Shown here: positions 50,085 to 60,208 of the stretch, piece by piece
How the letters are laid out: each line of letters opens with the position of its first letter
Numbering within the stretch: the stretch's first letter is position 1
Assembly: GCA_946534585.1 (NCBI GenBank)
Contig: CAMNCV010000146.1
Location: 20,328 to 84,327 of the forward strand
DNA length: 64,000 nt
Direction of reading: 5' to 3'
Origin: an uncultured Prevotellaceae bacterium
GTDB lineage: Bacteria; Bacteroidota; Bacteroidia; Bacteroidales; Bacteroidaceae
Notes under the pieces: model-generated
Seen by the model: the letters and a program-made list of their open reading frames with translations, nothing else
What the model was told of the DNA's origin: nothing
Database searches by the model: none
Program-made: the position numbers and the translations under genes

Positions 50085-53000
50085 TTACTCATAGAGTTGC
50101 TTCTGACCTCCGATGATGTAAATCATACCCTTGCGCATCTGGTCAGGATCCACTGGTTTGCCCGAGAGGTCAAAGACTGCATCAACGTCATCAGTATCTT
50201 CCTTGACACCGCTGACCGTTGTAGCATCTTCATAGAACTCTTCTTCGTCAACAATCTCAGTGAACTGTAATCCCTTGGCACCGAGCGTGATGCCGGCTGC
50301 CTCAAGAGTAGAGGTCTGCAGGTAAGCCTTGCGTGCAGGTATGCTGCTTCCAACGAACTTATAGAATCCCACTCCCGGATTGATGGCAGGTTTGTATGCC
50401 AGCGTATAGACATTGAGTGTACCTACGGTAACTGCATGATTCTCGGAGTTGCCATCAAGCAGCGAGTATTTCTCTTCGCTGTCGCCTTGAATAACCGGAC
50501 GCACGGTATTGTAGGTGCCACGGAAATAGTAGGTACCAGGAGTAGCATACAGGATATAGCCACGTTTGCCCCTCAATCCTGTGGCGCCTGTTATTTTCTT
50601 CAGTCCAAGGGTAGAGCCGTTAAGTGCCACAGCAGCATATACCGTCAGTCCATCGACATCAGAGAATGTCGCGTTCTCAGGCAGGCAGACCGTACTCCAT
50701 CCCTTTCCAGGCTCAGGACCTACCTGTTTCACCTCAACAGCGTAGGTACCGAGAGGTTCGTAGGTTACTATTTCAGAAGCGTCACCCAATCCTCCGCGCT
50801 CATTGGCAGCACGAATGACGAACCTGCGACCGGCCTGTTCCTCACCAGGGTTAATATGGTTATAAGTAGCCATTGTATAGAAGAGCGTGTCGCCTGTTTC
50901 TTCATCGATACGGAAGATGAAGTAGCAGAGAGCCTTCTGTTTAGCAGTCCATGTGATGATGGTAGAGCCATCGGAGTTGGTACTATTCTCCGGCTGAATT
51001 CCAGCCATAGACACCTGCTCGGTATAGACCGTTGGGTCATAGGCCTCGTCACCGCCAAGGACATTATGCAGTGTATATTCGGCAGCCTGCTCAGCGGTGA
51101 GGATACAGTCATCAGAACCTGCGGCAGGTGTAGCATTACGCAAGGTGCGACCGGTCAAGTCGGCAACCGTGCTATCAGCATTCATAGAGCCATATTCATG
51201 CATACGACAGAGGAGGTTCTTTGACATGACACCATATCCCACGGATTGCGGCATGCTTTGATAAGTAGCATAGAGGAATGTCTGCGATGGCGAACCCTGC
51301 CATGTACGTCCGATAGTATAATTACCATTCTGTGCGTTATGAGCAGCAACAGACTCGCATTTTATTACCGCTTTATTGAATACAAATCCCCATTTCTCAT
51401 CGAAGGTCTTGTCAGCGCCGACATAATTCACTGTAGTAAGAGCCGACTGATGACTTGAGGCTACGATGTTATTGCCTGTTGCGCGCTTACGGAGTACTAA
51501 GACAGGATTCTCCCACCATGACTCACCGCTGCCGCAGATGAAATCGACGGTACCCCATACCTGACAGTTCTCATAGTAACAGTAAGTATGGAAGAAGCCC
51601 GGTGACGTACCTTGAGTAGAACTCGTATTAGAGGCACTGGCATAAGTATCCTGATATCCCTTCATCGTAACATTCTTCCAGATAGAATGAATACCGCGAT
51701 CGTAAACGGCAACCGACTGTCCGCCAGGGTTTGCATCGCCACGCTCTACCTGGAAATCAGAGTAGCGGTTCTCGACTGTGAAGTCCTGGAAATAGCAATC
51801 CTTTTGCGCCGTGCTGACGCCAAGGGTATTGGTCCAGCTGATGCCATAGATATATGGGTCGCTATATATCAGTGTGCCATCCTGACTCTGACCGACGAGA
51901 GATACGTTATTACGCTTTATCCAAGTCTGGCCGTTATAGAAATTATTCACAACGGCAGAGACACCATCCTTGTTATCTTTATAGGTACCATTATATTTCT
52001 CTGCACCCTTCATGCAGTATTCTCCATCCGGCACGAAGATATAGAAGCGTTCTGAACCGCCATCGGCATTAGCCAATGCCAGACCTTCGTCAAGAGTACC
52101 GTGAGGCACATTGAGAGAATCCAGATTAGCAATCACATCATCTTCTACGATTTGGATGCGTCGGCCCGCGGTTTGAGTGGCACAGTCAAAATTCTGATTA
52201 TGTGTTACGACGAAATCGAACTTACGCGGAGACACTGAAGCAGAAGAACTCCTTGTGGAGAATGCCACGACAAGGTCTTGATTGTAAGCCTCGCCGTAAG
52301 TATCCTTGAGAGTACCGGCAGGAATAGTAAGAGAATAATCCTTACCATACTCCAAATCCCAATACGTAAACCTCAGAGTTTTATTGCTGACCACGGCCTT
52401 CAACTGCTGACCTAATCCTGTAGTAGCGGCGAGCGTAGCATCGGCAGCCACGTGATTGAGAGCTATGGCTATAACGCCCTTTGTGCCGACTTCCGTCGCA
52501 GAGCCGTCCATGGCGTTTTTGCCATCGACTGTAATCGATGTCACCTCTGGTGCTACGGTGCCTGTGACGCGGAAAGACACGCTGTATGTAGCTACTGTCA
52601 CGCCGCCGGCTGTCTGAAGCAGGATTTTAGCAACTGGGTTAGATGACGTAGCCTGGGTAATCACGCCCTTACCGCCGTTGGAAGCGCTAATGTTCAGAAC
52701 CGGCATAGAGTTGCCACTGTATCTTGCCTCGAACTCCACATTCTCAAGTGCTTTGGCAGTTTTGAGCGTAGTAAGCTGTGTCTCAGTTACAGAAGTGCCA
52801 TCAATGGTAACGCCGGTAAGCTCTGGCTGTCCGCCAATCGGATTGTAAGTAACCTTAACATATGTCATACGTGTTGCAGCTCCGAAGTCAATTTCCTCCA
52901 TAGCTTTTTCACCCGTATAGACTACGCTGACTGTTTTTCCGCCATCAGACGAGGTCGTATAGTTTGTAGTACCGGCAATCGAAACGTTCTTCACCGCACC

Positions 53001-56000
53001 ATTGTCAGAGTGCAGTTCGATGACGCAGTTTGAAGATACCGGCAACGTGAACACCGCATTCTTGTTTGCCGTACAGCTGCTCTCAGCTGTTGTGCTATTA
53101 GGAGAAGTGTTCGTTACACTACCCTTCGAACCATCGATGCGCAGCGGCAGGTCGATTTTTGTGCCTCCGATGTTGAGTTGGTCAACGATCAAACCGGCAG
53201 CAGACGAATAGTATATAGCCGTAGCACCGCGTGCAGCACCCAACGGCCATTCTATCGTTGTAGCCTCAGTGACCTGTCCGCGTGCTACAGTATTAGCCAC
53301 GAAATGCGGTGAGAGAAGCAGGTCGCCATCAACGGTGTTAGCTTCATTGACCAGATACTCCTGACCGAAGTCGTAGTGATTGCCCTTAATATCGGTATAA
53401 TAATCAAGGGTATATCCTTCGAGGTATAGATGCTGGTTATGCTCAGGCATTACGAACTTCTCATCCCACTCCACATGCTGCTGATATGGAGGCAGGCCGT
53501 CAGCCTGTCCACCGGCTGAGAAATTGACATAGTAACTCTTCTTCTTACCATAGACAGCCTGCAGCGTATGGTAATCATTGAGTTGCAGCGTTATGCTCTC
53601 ATCACTTACAGCACTATAGGTAACGGTACCGCCAGTAGAGAATGAGCCAGTGCCGTTCCAGTCCGTATGCAGTCGCGTGTTGCTGCCGGCCTTCTGATAA
53701 GAGCCATCAGGATATATACGTGTGCCGTTGCCCTCCTGCCAATACATCAACTCATAGTACTTGTTGCGATTAGCGTTAATCGTAACTGACGTACCATTGA
53801 TGAATGCCGTGCCTCCATCAGTGGTTTTCTGTCCGCCTTCTGTAGATAATGCCACGGTACCCATACCGGTGTTGTTAGAACTGCTATAGAGCGTCTTACG
53901 CACGGCTGTAGGCAGAGCCACCTCGATATACTGATAGTACGCATAATCGTCACCTATATTCAGCGTGGCTGTAATATCCGTTGACGTCACAGTCCAGTAA
54001 TACAGATAAGCATTATCGCTGTTGCGTTTCAGGTTCTCATCATATATATTATCAGGCATCATACCATTAAGGCGCGTGCCCTTGAGCGAAGACGCATCGT
54101 CGTTAATAGGAGCATAGGTAGCAAGGGTTACTACTGCGCCATAGCCGGAAGGTATTGTAATCTTCGTGCCTTCCTTTATATATGCCCATGTATCTATATC
54201 GGTATTTTCGACTATCGCCCCACTCGTACTGGTGTCTATTGTCAAGGCCACGTCTATATTCTCGGTTTGGTTCTCCACCTCGCCTGTAGCGTCATTACGC
54301 ACACCCTGACCACTGATTTCCGTTTTCGTAACCAGAGACAAGTCAGATATGCCGGAGATGTTATCCATACGCTGTGCTCCATAGCCCGTACGGAAATCCC
54401 AATGTATCGTAACATCTTCCGTCACCTTTTCAATTTTATCGACCTCACAGTTATACTTAAACACTGGTATAAGCGTAACAGTCTGGCCTTCAGACGCAAA
54501 GAATTCACTTGAACCAAGTTCATAGTGCCTATGCGTATTCTTATCCTCCCAGTAGAGAAGTGTATAGTTTGGTACGTGAAGCGTATGATTAGAAGGCACG
54601 TTGATAGCAGTTGCTACGATACGCTCCGGGAATACGGAATAGTTAGGTATTCCCATCGTAACGGCATATTTCACATACTCCTCTACGCTATTGATACTAC
54701 AGTTATAGAGACCTTCATACAGAGACTTTGTTGTCTGCCATGTGTCGGCATATTTCTCTGTATATTCAACGCCATCACTTCCATACCAGCGTGCGCCCAT
54801 TACATCATAGACGACTGTTCCCTGAGGACCTGCCTCAAAGTGGGCGTAATACACATTGCTCGTGCTATTTATAGTAACGGTATATGTACGTTCTGAGGAG
54901 ACAGGGTTCTCGCCTGTTTTATCTGTGCTCCATCCCGTAAAGCCATAGCCCGGCTTGGCTACTGCAGTCATGGTCACTTCGGTGCCTGCGGTGTAGTTGT
55001 TACCCTGTACCACAGGCGAGAACTCAAGAATTCCATAAGTATCCGGCCATGAGTGGGCATTGAGTTTATAGGTCTTGAAGTGTGTCTGTTTTTCTGAAAC
55101 CTCAGACGTTGTCTTCTGCGTATTGGCAGCCACTGCCTTAATGACACAGTTTCCACTCACATGTATGCCCTGGTCTATACCATTGCCATCAAGATTTGGC
55201 ACATAGAGCAGTCCGGTCATTTCGTCGGGTTCTGTACCATCAAGCGTATAATAGAACTTGTCGTCAGATGAGCCGTTTGTAAGGACGAATGATGCTTTGT
55301 CATTGTTAAGCGTTATCTCCGGAGCATCGGCATCTGGAGTAAACGTAATCTTGTATATACGCAGATACTGAGGACCGAAGTTAATGCTGTCAGTGAGTTC
55401 CTCTCCTTCTTCGTCGGCATATCTTCCCTGCAACAGTACACCACCTGCTGCTACACGAACCGTCGCCGTAACCTTATCCGCGCTATTCGAACGGAACTCG
55501 GTATTAACGCCATTGACGTTAAGATAGCGATAAGGGCGCTGTGATGAGCCGGTATTGGAGAATTCTACCTCAAGCATACCTGAGACAGTATTATTGAAGT
55601 ACATCTGATTACCCTGGAAACACTGGCCACCGCCTTGAACGACATACTGGCCTGCACCTGCAAGATACTGCAAACCGCCGTAATAGCCTTCGGCATCAGT
55701 CAGTCCTGCCGGTATCGAAACTCCTGACGGTATTTCTACGTCACTGAGTTTCATATAGCCCTCTTTCTGTGTAAACAGGACGTCTGACGATGCGCCATTC
55801 CAATCCCACTTTCGATAGGTATCGACAGGTTCAACCGCAGTACCCGTATATGCTACGGTGCGTCCGTAAGGTAAGCTTATCGTGGCCGTATGCTCCGCGG
55901 CTGTAAATGTTATGGTCAGTGTTCGCTCTGCACTCACTGCCGTTCCAGTATATGTAACAGTAAATTGCTGGGCGATAGTTCCATCGCTCTCTATCTGGAA

Positions 56001-59000
56001 TACCTGCGGAGAGATGCTTATATTTGACGAGGCACCATTTACGCTGACGCTACAGTCACCATAAGAAGGGAATTCTGTGCCTGTCAGTGCAATAAGAGAG
56101 GTTGCGCTCTTGACCTTGTCAGAAGTAATCACAAGCGACGAAGGCTCTGCGACTACTGATATCTGAGCATTACTCGTTGAAACAGTGAATGTCTGCTCTG
56201 AGGCATGATAAACACCATTAGCCTCCTGTGAAGCAGTGACTGTCACCACTCCATTGTCAGTTACGGTTATCGTGCCGTCAGAAGAAACCGTTGCAACATT
56301 GGTATTACTTGAAGTCCATGTGATTGGGGCTTTGCTGAAGTTCACATAGTCATTACCTTCTTCCAAAGTATAGGTCTCTCCAGGTTTCACAACATAATTG
56401 CTGTTGTTTATCGTAAAGCCTGCCATGTCGCAGTCGATGTAATACACGTGAGAGCCAAAGCCACTATTCTGTATGCTTATCTCTGTTATGTCCTGTCCCA
56501 TTGTTGCAGCAGCAGGCACTTCAAAGGTACATTCGGTCAAGGTTGTAGGCATCTCTGTTCCTATAAGCTGCCAATTACCTTGCGCATCCTTGTACTTGAC
56601 TATGACACCACGACCGTCAGAGAGTTGGTGTGACTCCACACCTATCTTTATCGTAGAGCCCGCCTTCACCGCTGGTATATACATATAGGTATCGTCGCCT
56701 GCCAGCCATATATACTGGTTACCGCTGTAGGACGAGAGTGCTGTGCCGAGGTCGTAAGCCAAAGCCAACTTGTCAAATCCTGTTGCTACGGTAAAGCGAA
56801 TAGGATAGGTCTCTGCTATGTTCACGCCGTTGGCGGTGAGGTACTCATAGTTGTATGAGGCAGTGTTGGCTGTGAAGTATGCACCTGAAGTAATTCCCGT
56901 GCCATCGTTTTTCTCATCAAGCGTCCAGCGGTTGTCTGCCGCGAGGTTTGCCTTAGTATCACTGCTCCAGTCTGTGAAGTCAAAGGTATGGGCTGAGAGT
57001 TTCAGCGTCGTAATAGTAGAGGTGATGCTACCATAGCTGTTGGTTGCCACAAGGTAGTAATATACTCCCTCGGCTGGTTCTGAAATCGTATAAGCCGGAG
57101 AGTTAGCTCCTGCTATAGCCGTAGCGCCATCAGTCGAAGCCTCCGTATTGCTATACCACTGATATGATGTCGCACCGCTAACTCCGACATTCAGTGTTTT
57201 GCTTACTCCCGTGCGAGCATTATACCGTGAAGCGAGGTCTGACGTTATCTCAGGTATAGGCAAACGCGGATACGTCAGCGTAAGGCCACTGTAGTAGCCG
57301 CCACCACCGACGGTAATGGTAACCTCGGAAGCACGACCCACGTAGGTATATACAAGCGAAGAACCATACAATGTCATTGAGGTGTTGATACTGCCATCGC
57401 TGATGGTTGCTGAAGGATTACTATATCCATCAGTAAGTTCTATTGTCATACCGCTGACAGCACGGAATGTGAACTTGGTGCCGTCATTAACCTGTGCGAG
57501 ATTATCCGAACGACTAGAGTTATTGAACTTACCACCATTGGTATTGACGATGAGCGGCATGTCCTGTGTCTCGCCCTCTACATCTGACTGTGTGACGAGA
57601 TACTGGTCACCTGAGTTCTCCCAAGCTACTTTCGGCGCACCGTTTTTGGGGCCGAACTCCCATCTTACGGCAGTGTTCTTCGTCAGTGCATTGAGGCTTT
57701 TTGTGTTGGCGGTGAAAACAGGAGTAAACTCCACATCTTCCGTAACAGTATAGCTGGCACCGAGCGCATAGGTATCAGTGCCGTCATTCCAACCACTGAG
57801 GGTATAGCCCTCCTTATAAGCCAAGCGGTTCGGAGAGTAAGGCAGGGTGACAGTGGTATTCTTCTCCACTTCGCTTCCAGAAGGGAGCACGCCCTTTACT
57901 TCTGCATCGTCGGTAGAGAAGGAGTAAATGGCTGTAGAAGCCACGTTGACAGTTATGGTCTTACTCAAGGCTGCCATACCATCATGGGCTGCCAACGTAA
58001 TAGTGATGGTGGCACTGCCATTACCTACTGTGGTGATAACGCCGGAAGCACTTACGGTTGCCACACTCTCATCAGAGCTGACGAATGTAAGTGCGGCTGT
58101 GCTCGTGGTGCTGTAATCTACACCTGAGGTCAGAGCATAAGTCACTCCATTCTCAGTGAAGCGCAGATTATCTTTAAGGAGCGTGAAGTCGTTGTATTCA
58201 CAATCCACATAATATACATGGGAGCCTTTTACCGCACACTGTACTCTGACATCTGTATAATCACTGCCCAATGATGATGCCGAAGGTACGACAAATGCAT
58301 GGTCAGCAAACTCACCCGTAGTGAAGGTCTCGTAAGTGTCATCACTAAAGGTGACGGTCACACCACGAGCTTCCTCTATCTTGTGTGACTCAACGCCCAT
58401 ATATATTGTTGAGCCTGCCCTGACATTAGGAATGGTGAAATATGTATTAGTATTCAGCAGCCAAAGATACTGCGAAGACGCATACGTACCGAGCTTAGTT
58501 GACGGAAGATTATAAATCAGGCCTATGCCATGAGCACCGCCATTGAACGAAAGCGGATATGTCTCACGTACATTGGCGCTGCCGGCAGTAAGCACCGTGC
58601 CGTTCCAAGTCACGTCATTATAGTAGCCCTTGTCGCCGTCATTACCCGCCTTAGTCATATCTGCGCTCTCATGGGTTGACCATATCTGGGTATCTGACGC
58701 GCAACTGCCGAGTGTAGTTGATGACCAAGAAGTAAAGTCGAAGGTGTGTCCGCCTACACTGACACAAGTTATCACCGACTGTGTTTCACCAGCATTATTG
58801 ATGGCCTTGACATAATAGTATGAGCCATCGACTGGCGAAGCTATAGTGTATGACGATGAGTTGGCACTTTCTATAGCTACGGGATTGGTGCCATTGGCAT
58901 CATCGCAGGTGTACCACTGGTATGATATGACATTGGAGGCTGCAATGCTGAGGGTCTTAGCTCGTCCGCTTACCGCCGTGCTTGCAGTACTGAGGTCTGT

Positions 59001-59858
59001 GGTGATGTCTGGAGGGGAAGCCTCTACTGTCACTGTGCAGACGTCAGAGGTGACTGTTCCCTCACTGTTTGTCACTACGCAATAGTAATACTCCGTACCA
59101 TCAGTAGTCGGGATATACGTATATGTAGAGTCGGTAGCTCCGCTGATAAGAGTGCCTCCACTATTTGATGCTATAGTATTGCTGTACCACTGCAAACTGG
59201 TAAACGACGGAACGGAGAAGATATCAGCCGCAACAGATGTGCTTCTATTCACTTTTGTATTAACGGATGATGGCACAGACACTGTGGGTATAGATGCAGT
59301 GGCATAGTTCACAGTAACAGTCATGTTTACTTGCTGCGCTGCTACATTGTCAAACTTGAAAGCTATAGACGAGGCAGCTACAAATCCCGTAATTTCTATT
59401 GTCACCGCATCGCCATTTTTATCATTCAGGCTATATGTTGTATTTCCCAACACATTTGTGGAGCTTCCATCAACATACACTCCGACCAACTGCGTAGCGT
59501 TCGCTGAATTACTGACGGCATCAAGCGTAACCGATGTGACATAGTAACCACTGTTTACAAGCATGTAGAAACCCGTGCCGCTATCTACACCATAACTTGC
59601 CAACGACTGGTTCGTACGCATCTTGATGTTCTTTGAGGCATTGCCGCCACCCGCGACACAGGTACCTGGGACCATACATGATGTTCCGCTGACATCAACA
59701 TCTTTGTCTGATGCTCTCCCCAGCGTTTCCGATTCAGCCAACGCATCTATGCTCCCCACAAACATGGAAAGCATGGTCACTATGGCAACAGTCATAATGC
59801 GAGAGAGACGCTGAAGCTTTGCGCCACAACTCTCATGAGTATATCTTGTCATATTCAT
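50085..59858 (-). CDS. Multidomain secreted protein (3257 aa): Ig-like/BIG2/InlB-type repeats plus a C-terminal pectinesterase (CE8) domain
   Basis: WYSN...YYYCVVTNSEG Ig-like repeats, SSDESVATVSASGVITTVGNGSATITIT (BIG2), GYTLSGWNDGTDTYALGASYTVTEDVEFTPVF (InlB-type); CE8 motifs GYQDTYAS, GTVDFICGSG, TIGRTWQGSP; C-term FDLSGKPVDPDQMRKGMIYIIGGQKQLYE. Confidence 0.88.
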   Translation of the reverse strand: MNMTRYTHESCGAKLQRLSRIMTVAIVTMLSMFVGSIDALAESETLGRASDKDVDVSGTSCMVPGTCVAGGGNASKNIKMRTNQSLASYGVDSGTGFYMLVNSGYYVTSVTLDAVSNSANATQLVGVYVDGSSTNVLGNTTYSLNDKNGDAVTIEITGFVAASSIAFKFDNVAAQQVNMTVTVNYATASIPTVSVPSSVNTKVNRSTSVAADIFSVPSFTSLQWYSNTIASNSGGTLISGATDSTYTYIPTTDGTEYYYCVVTNSEGTVTSDVCTVTVEASPPDITTDLSTASTAVSGRAKTLSIAASNVISYQWYTCDDANGTNPVAIESANSSSYTIASPVDGSYYYVKAINNAGETQSVITCVSVGGHTFDFTSWSSTTLGSCASDTQIWSTHESADMTKAGNDGDKGYYNDVTWNGTVLTAGSANVRETYPLSFNGGAHGIGLIYNLPSTKLGTYASSQYLWLLNTNTYFTIPNVRAGSTIYMGVESHKIEEARGVTVTFSDDTYETFTTGEFADHAFVVPSASSLGSDYTDVRVQCAVKGSHVYYVDCEYNDFTLLKDNLRFTENGVTYALTSGVDYSTTSTAALTFVSSDESVATVSASGVITTVGNGSATITITLAAHDGMAALSKTITVNVASTAIYSFSTDDAEVKGVLPSGSEVEKNTTVTLPYSPNRLAYKEGYTLSGWNDGTDTYALGASYTVTEDVEFTPVFTANTKSLNALTKNTAVRWEFGPKNGAPKVAWENSGDQYLVTQSDVEGETQDMPLIVNTNGGKFNNSSRSDNLAQVNDGTKFTFRAVSGMTIELTDGYSNPSATISDGSINTSMTLYGSSLVYTYVGRASEVTITVGGGGYYSGLTLTYPRLPIPEITSDLASRYNARTGVSKTLNVGVSGATSYQWYSNTEASTDGATAIAGANSPAYTISEPAEGVYYYLVATNSYGSITSTITTLKLSAHTFDFTDWSSDTKANLAADNRWTLDEKNDGTGITSGAYFTANTASYNYEYLTANGVNIAETYPIRFTVATGFDKLALAYDLGTALSSYSGNQYIWLAGDDTYMYIPAVKAGSTIKIGVESHQLSDGRGVIVKYKDAQGNWQLIGTEMPTTLTECTFEVPAAATMGQDITEISIQNSGFGSHVYYIDCDMAGFTINNSNYVVKPGETYTLEEGNDYVNFSKAPITWTSSNTNVATVSSDGTITVTDNGVVTVTASQEANGVYHASEQTFTVSTSNAQISVVAEPSSLVITSDKVKSATSLIALTGTEFPSYGDCSVSVNGASSNISISPQVFQIESDGTIAQQFTVTYTGTAVSAERTLTITFTAAEHTATISLPYGRTVAYTGTAVEPVDTYRKWDWNGASSDVLFTQKEGYMKLSDVEIPSGVSIPAGLTDAEGYYGGLQYLAGAGQYVVQGGGQCFQGNQMYFNNTVSGMLEVEFSNTGSSQRPYRYLNVNGVNTEFRSNSADKVTATVRVAAGGVLLQGRYADEEGEELTDSINFGPQYLRIYKITFTPDADAPEITLNNDKASFVLTNGSSDDKFYYTLDGTEPDEMTGLLYVPNLDGNGIDQGIHVSGNCVIKAVAANTQKTTSEVSEKQTHFKTYKLNAHSWPDTYGILEFSPVVQGNNYTAGTEVTMTAVAKPGYGFTGWSTDKTGENPVSSERTYTVTINSTSNVYYAHFEAGPQGTVVYDVMGARWYGSDGVEYTEKYADTWQTTKSLYEGLYNCSINSVEEYVKYAVTMGIPNYSVFPERIVATAINVPSNHTLHVPNYTLLYWEDKNTHRHYELGSSEFFASEGQTVTLIPVFKYNCEVDKIEKVTEDVTIHWDFRTGYGAQRMDNISGISDLSLVTKTEISGQGVRNDATGEVENQTENIDVALTIDTSTSGAIVENTDIDTWAYIKEGTKITIPSGYGAVVTLATYAPINDDASSLKGTRLNGMMPDNIYDENLKRNSDNAYLYYWTVTSTDITATLNIGDDYAYYQYIEVALPTAVRKTLYSSSNNTGMGTVALSTEGGQKTTDGGTAFINGTSVTINANRNKYYELMYWQEGNGTRIYPDGSYQKAGSNTRLHTDWNGTGSFSTGGTVTYSAVSDESITLQLNDYHTLQAVYGKKKSYYVNFSAGGQADGLPPYQQHVEWDEKFVMPEHNQHLYLEGYTLDYYTDIKGNHYDFGQEYLVNEANTVDGDLLLSPHFVANTVARGQVTEATTIEWPLGAARGATAIYYSSAAGLIVDQLNIGGTKIDLPLRIDGSKGSVTNTSPNSTTAESSCTANKNAVFTLPVSSNCVIELHSDNGAVKNVSIAGTTNYTTSSDGGKTVSVVYTGEKAMEEIDFGAATRMTYVKVTYNPIGGQPELTGVTIDGTSVTETQLTTLKTAKALENVEFEARYSGNSMPVLNISASNGGKGVITQATSSNPVAKILLQTAGGVTVATYSVSFRVTGTVAPEVTSITVDGKNAMDGSATEVGTKGVIAIALNHVAADATLAATTGLGQQLKAVVSNKTLRFTYWDLEYGKDYSLTIPAGTLKDTYGEAYNQDLVVAFSTRSSSASVSPRKFDFVVTHNQNFDCATQTAGRRIQIVEDDVIANLDSLNVPHGTLDEGLALANADGGSERFYIFVPDGEYCMKGAEKYNGTYKDNKDGVSAVVNNFYNGQTWIKRNNVSLVGQSQDGTLIYSDPYIYGISWTNTLGVSTAQKDCYFQDFTVENRYSDFQVERGDANPGGQSVAVYDRGIHSIWKNVTMKGYQDTYASASNTSSTQGTSPGFFHTYCYYENCQVWGTVDFICGSGESWWENPVLVLRKRATGNNIVASSHQSALTTVNYVGADKTFDEKWGFVFNKAVIKCESVAAHNAQNGNYTIGRTWQGSPSQTFLYATYQSMPQSVGYGVMSKNLLCRMHEYGSMNADSTVADLTGRTLRNATPAAGSDDCILTAEQAAEYTLHNVLGGDEAYDPTVYTEQVSMAGIQPENSTNSDGSTIITWTAKQKALCYFIFRIDEETGDTLFYTMATYNHINPGEEQAGRRFVIRAANERGGLGDASEIVTYEPLGTYAVEVKQVGPEPGKGWSTVCLPENATFSDVDGLTVYAAVALNGSTLGLKKITGATGLRGKRGYILYATPGTYYFRGTYNTVRPVIQGDSEEKYSLLDGNSENHAVTVGTLNVYTLAYKPAINPGVGFYKFVGSSIPARKAYLQTSTLEAAGITLGAKGLQFTEIVDEEEFYEDATTVSGVKEDTDDVDAVFDLSGKPVDPDQMRKGMIYIIGGQKQLYE

Positions 59859-60068
59859 ATCGTATGTTTTAATATCGTTATGTTGATTTAGTTGATTTAG
59901 TTCTGTATTTTTTCATAATTCTAATCTACGAAACAAAAGTTTTAATAGATGCAATAATATAGACACTACTTTTCAAGATACAAAATTACAAAACAAACCC
60001 CATTAAATGGAATAAAAATATACCAAATAAGTGGAATTTTGTTTTATTTAACACTTTTTACATACGAA

Positions 60069-60112
60069 ATGCCCTCAGAAGTGGCAAATATAATCTGCAC
60101 TTCTGAGGGCAT
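60069..60112 (-). terminator. Hairpin downstream of the second pectinesterase-fold gene
   Basis: 15-bp perfect arms ATGCCCTCAGAAGTG / CACTTCTGAGGGCAT; only a weak T-run follows. Confidence 0.5.
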
Positions 60113-60126
60113 TATCAATGTATTGC

Positions 60127-60198
60127 GTGAATCTATTATTCAAAGAGAATCATACATTCATCGTGAACCTATCATTCAAAGAATATCATCTGCTCATA
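60127..60198. repeat. 36-bp imperfect direct repeat x2
   Basis: gtgaatctattattcaaagagaatcatacattcatc / gtgaacctatcattcaaagaatatcatctgctcata. Confidence 0.75.
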
Positions 60199-60208
60199 GC
60201 GAGTCATT

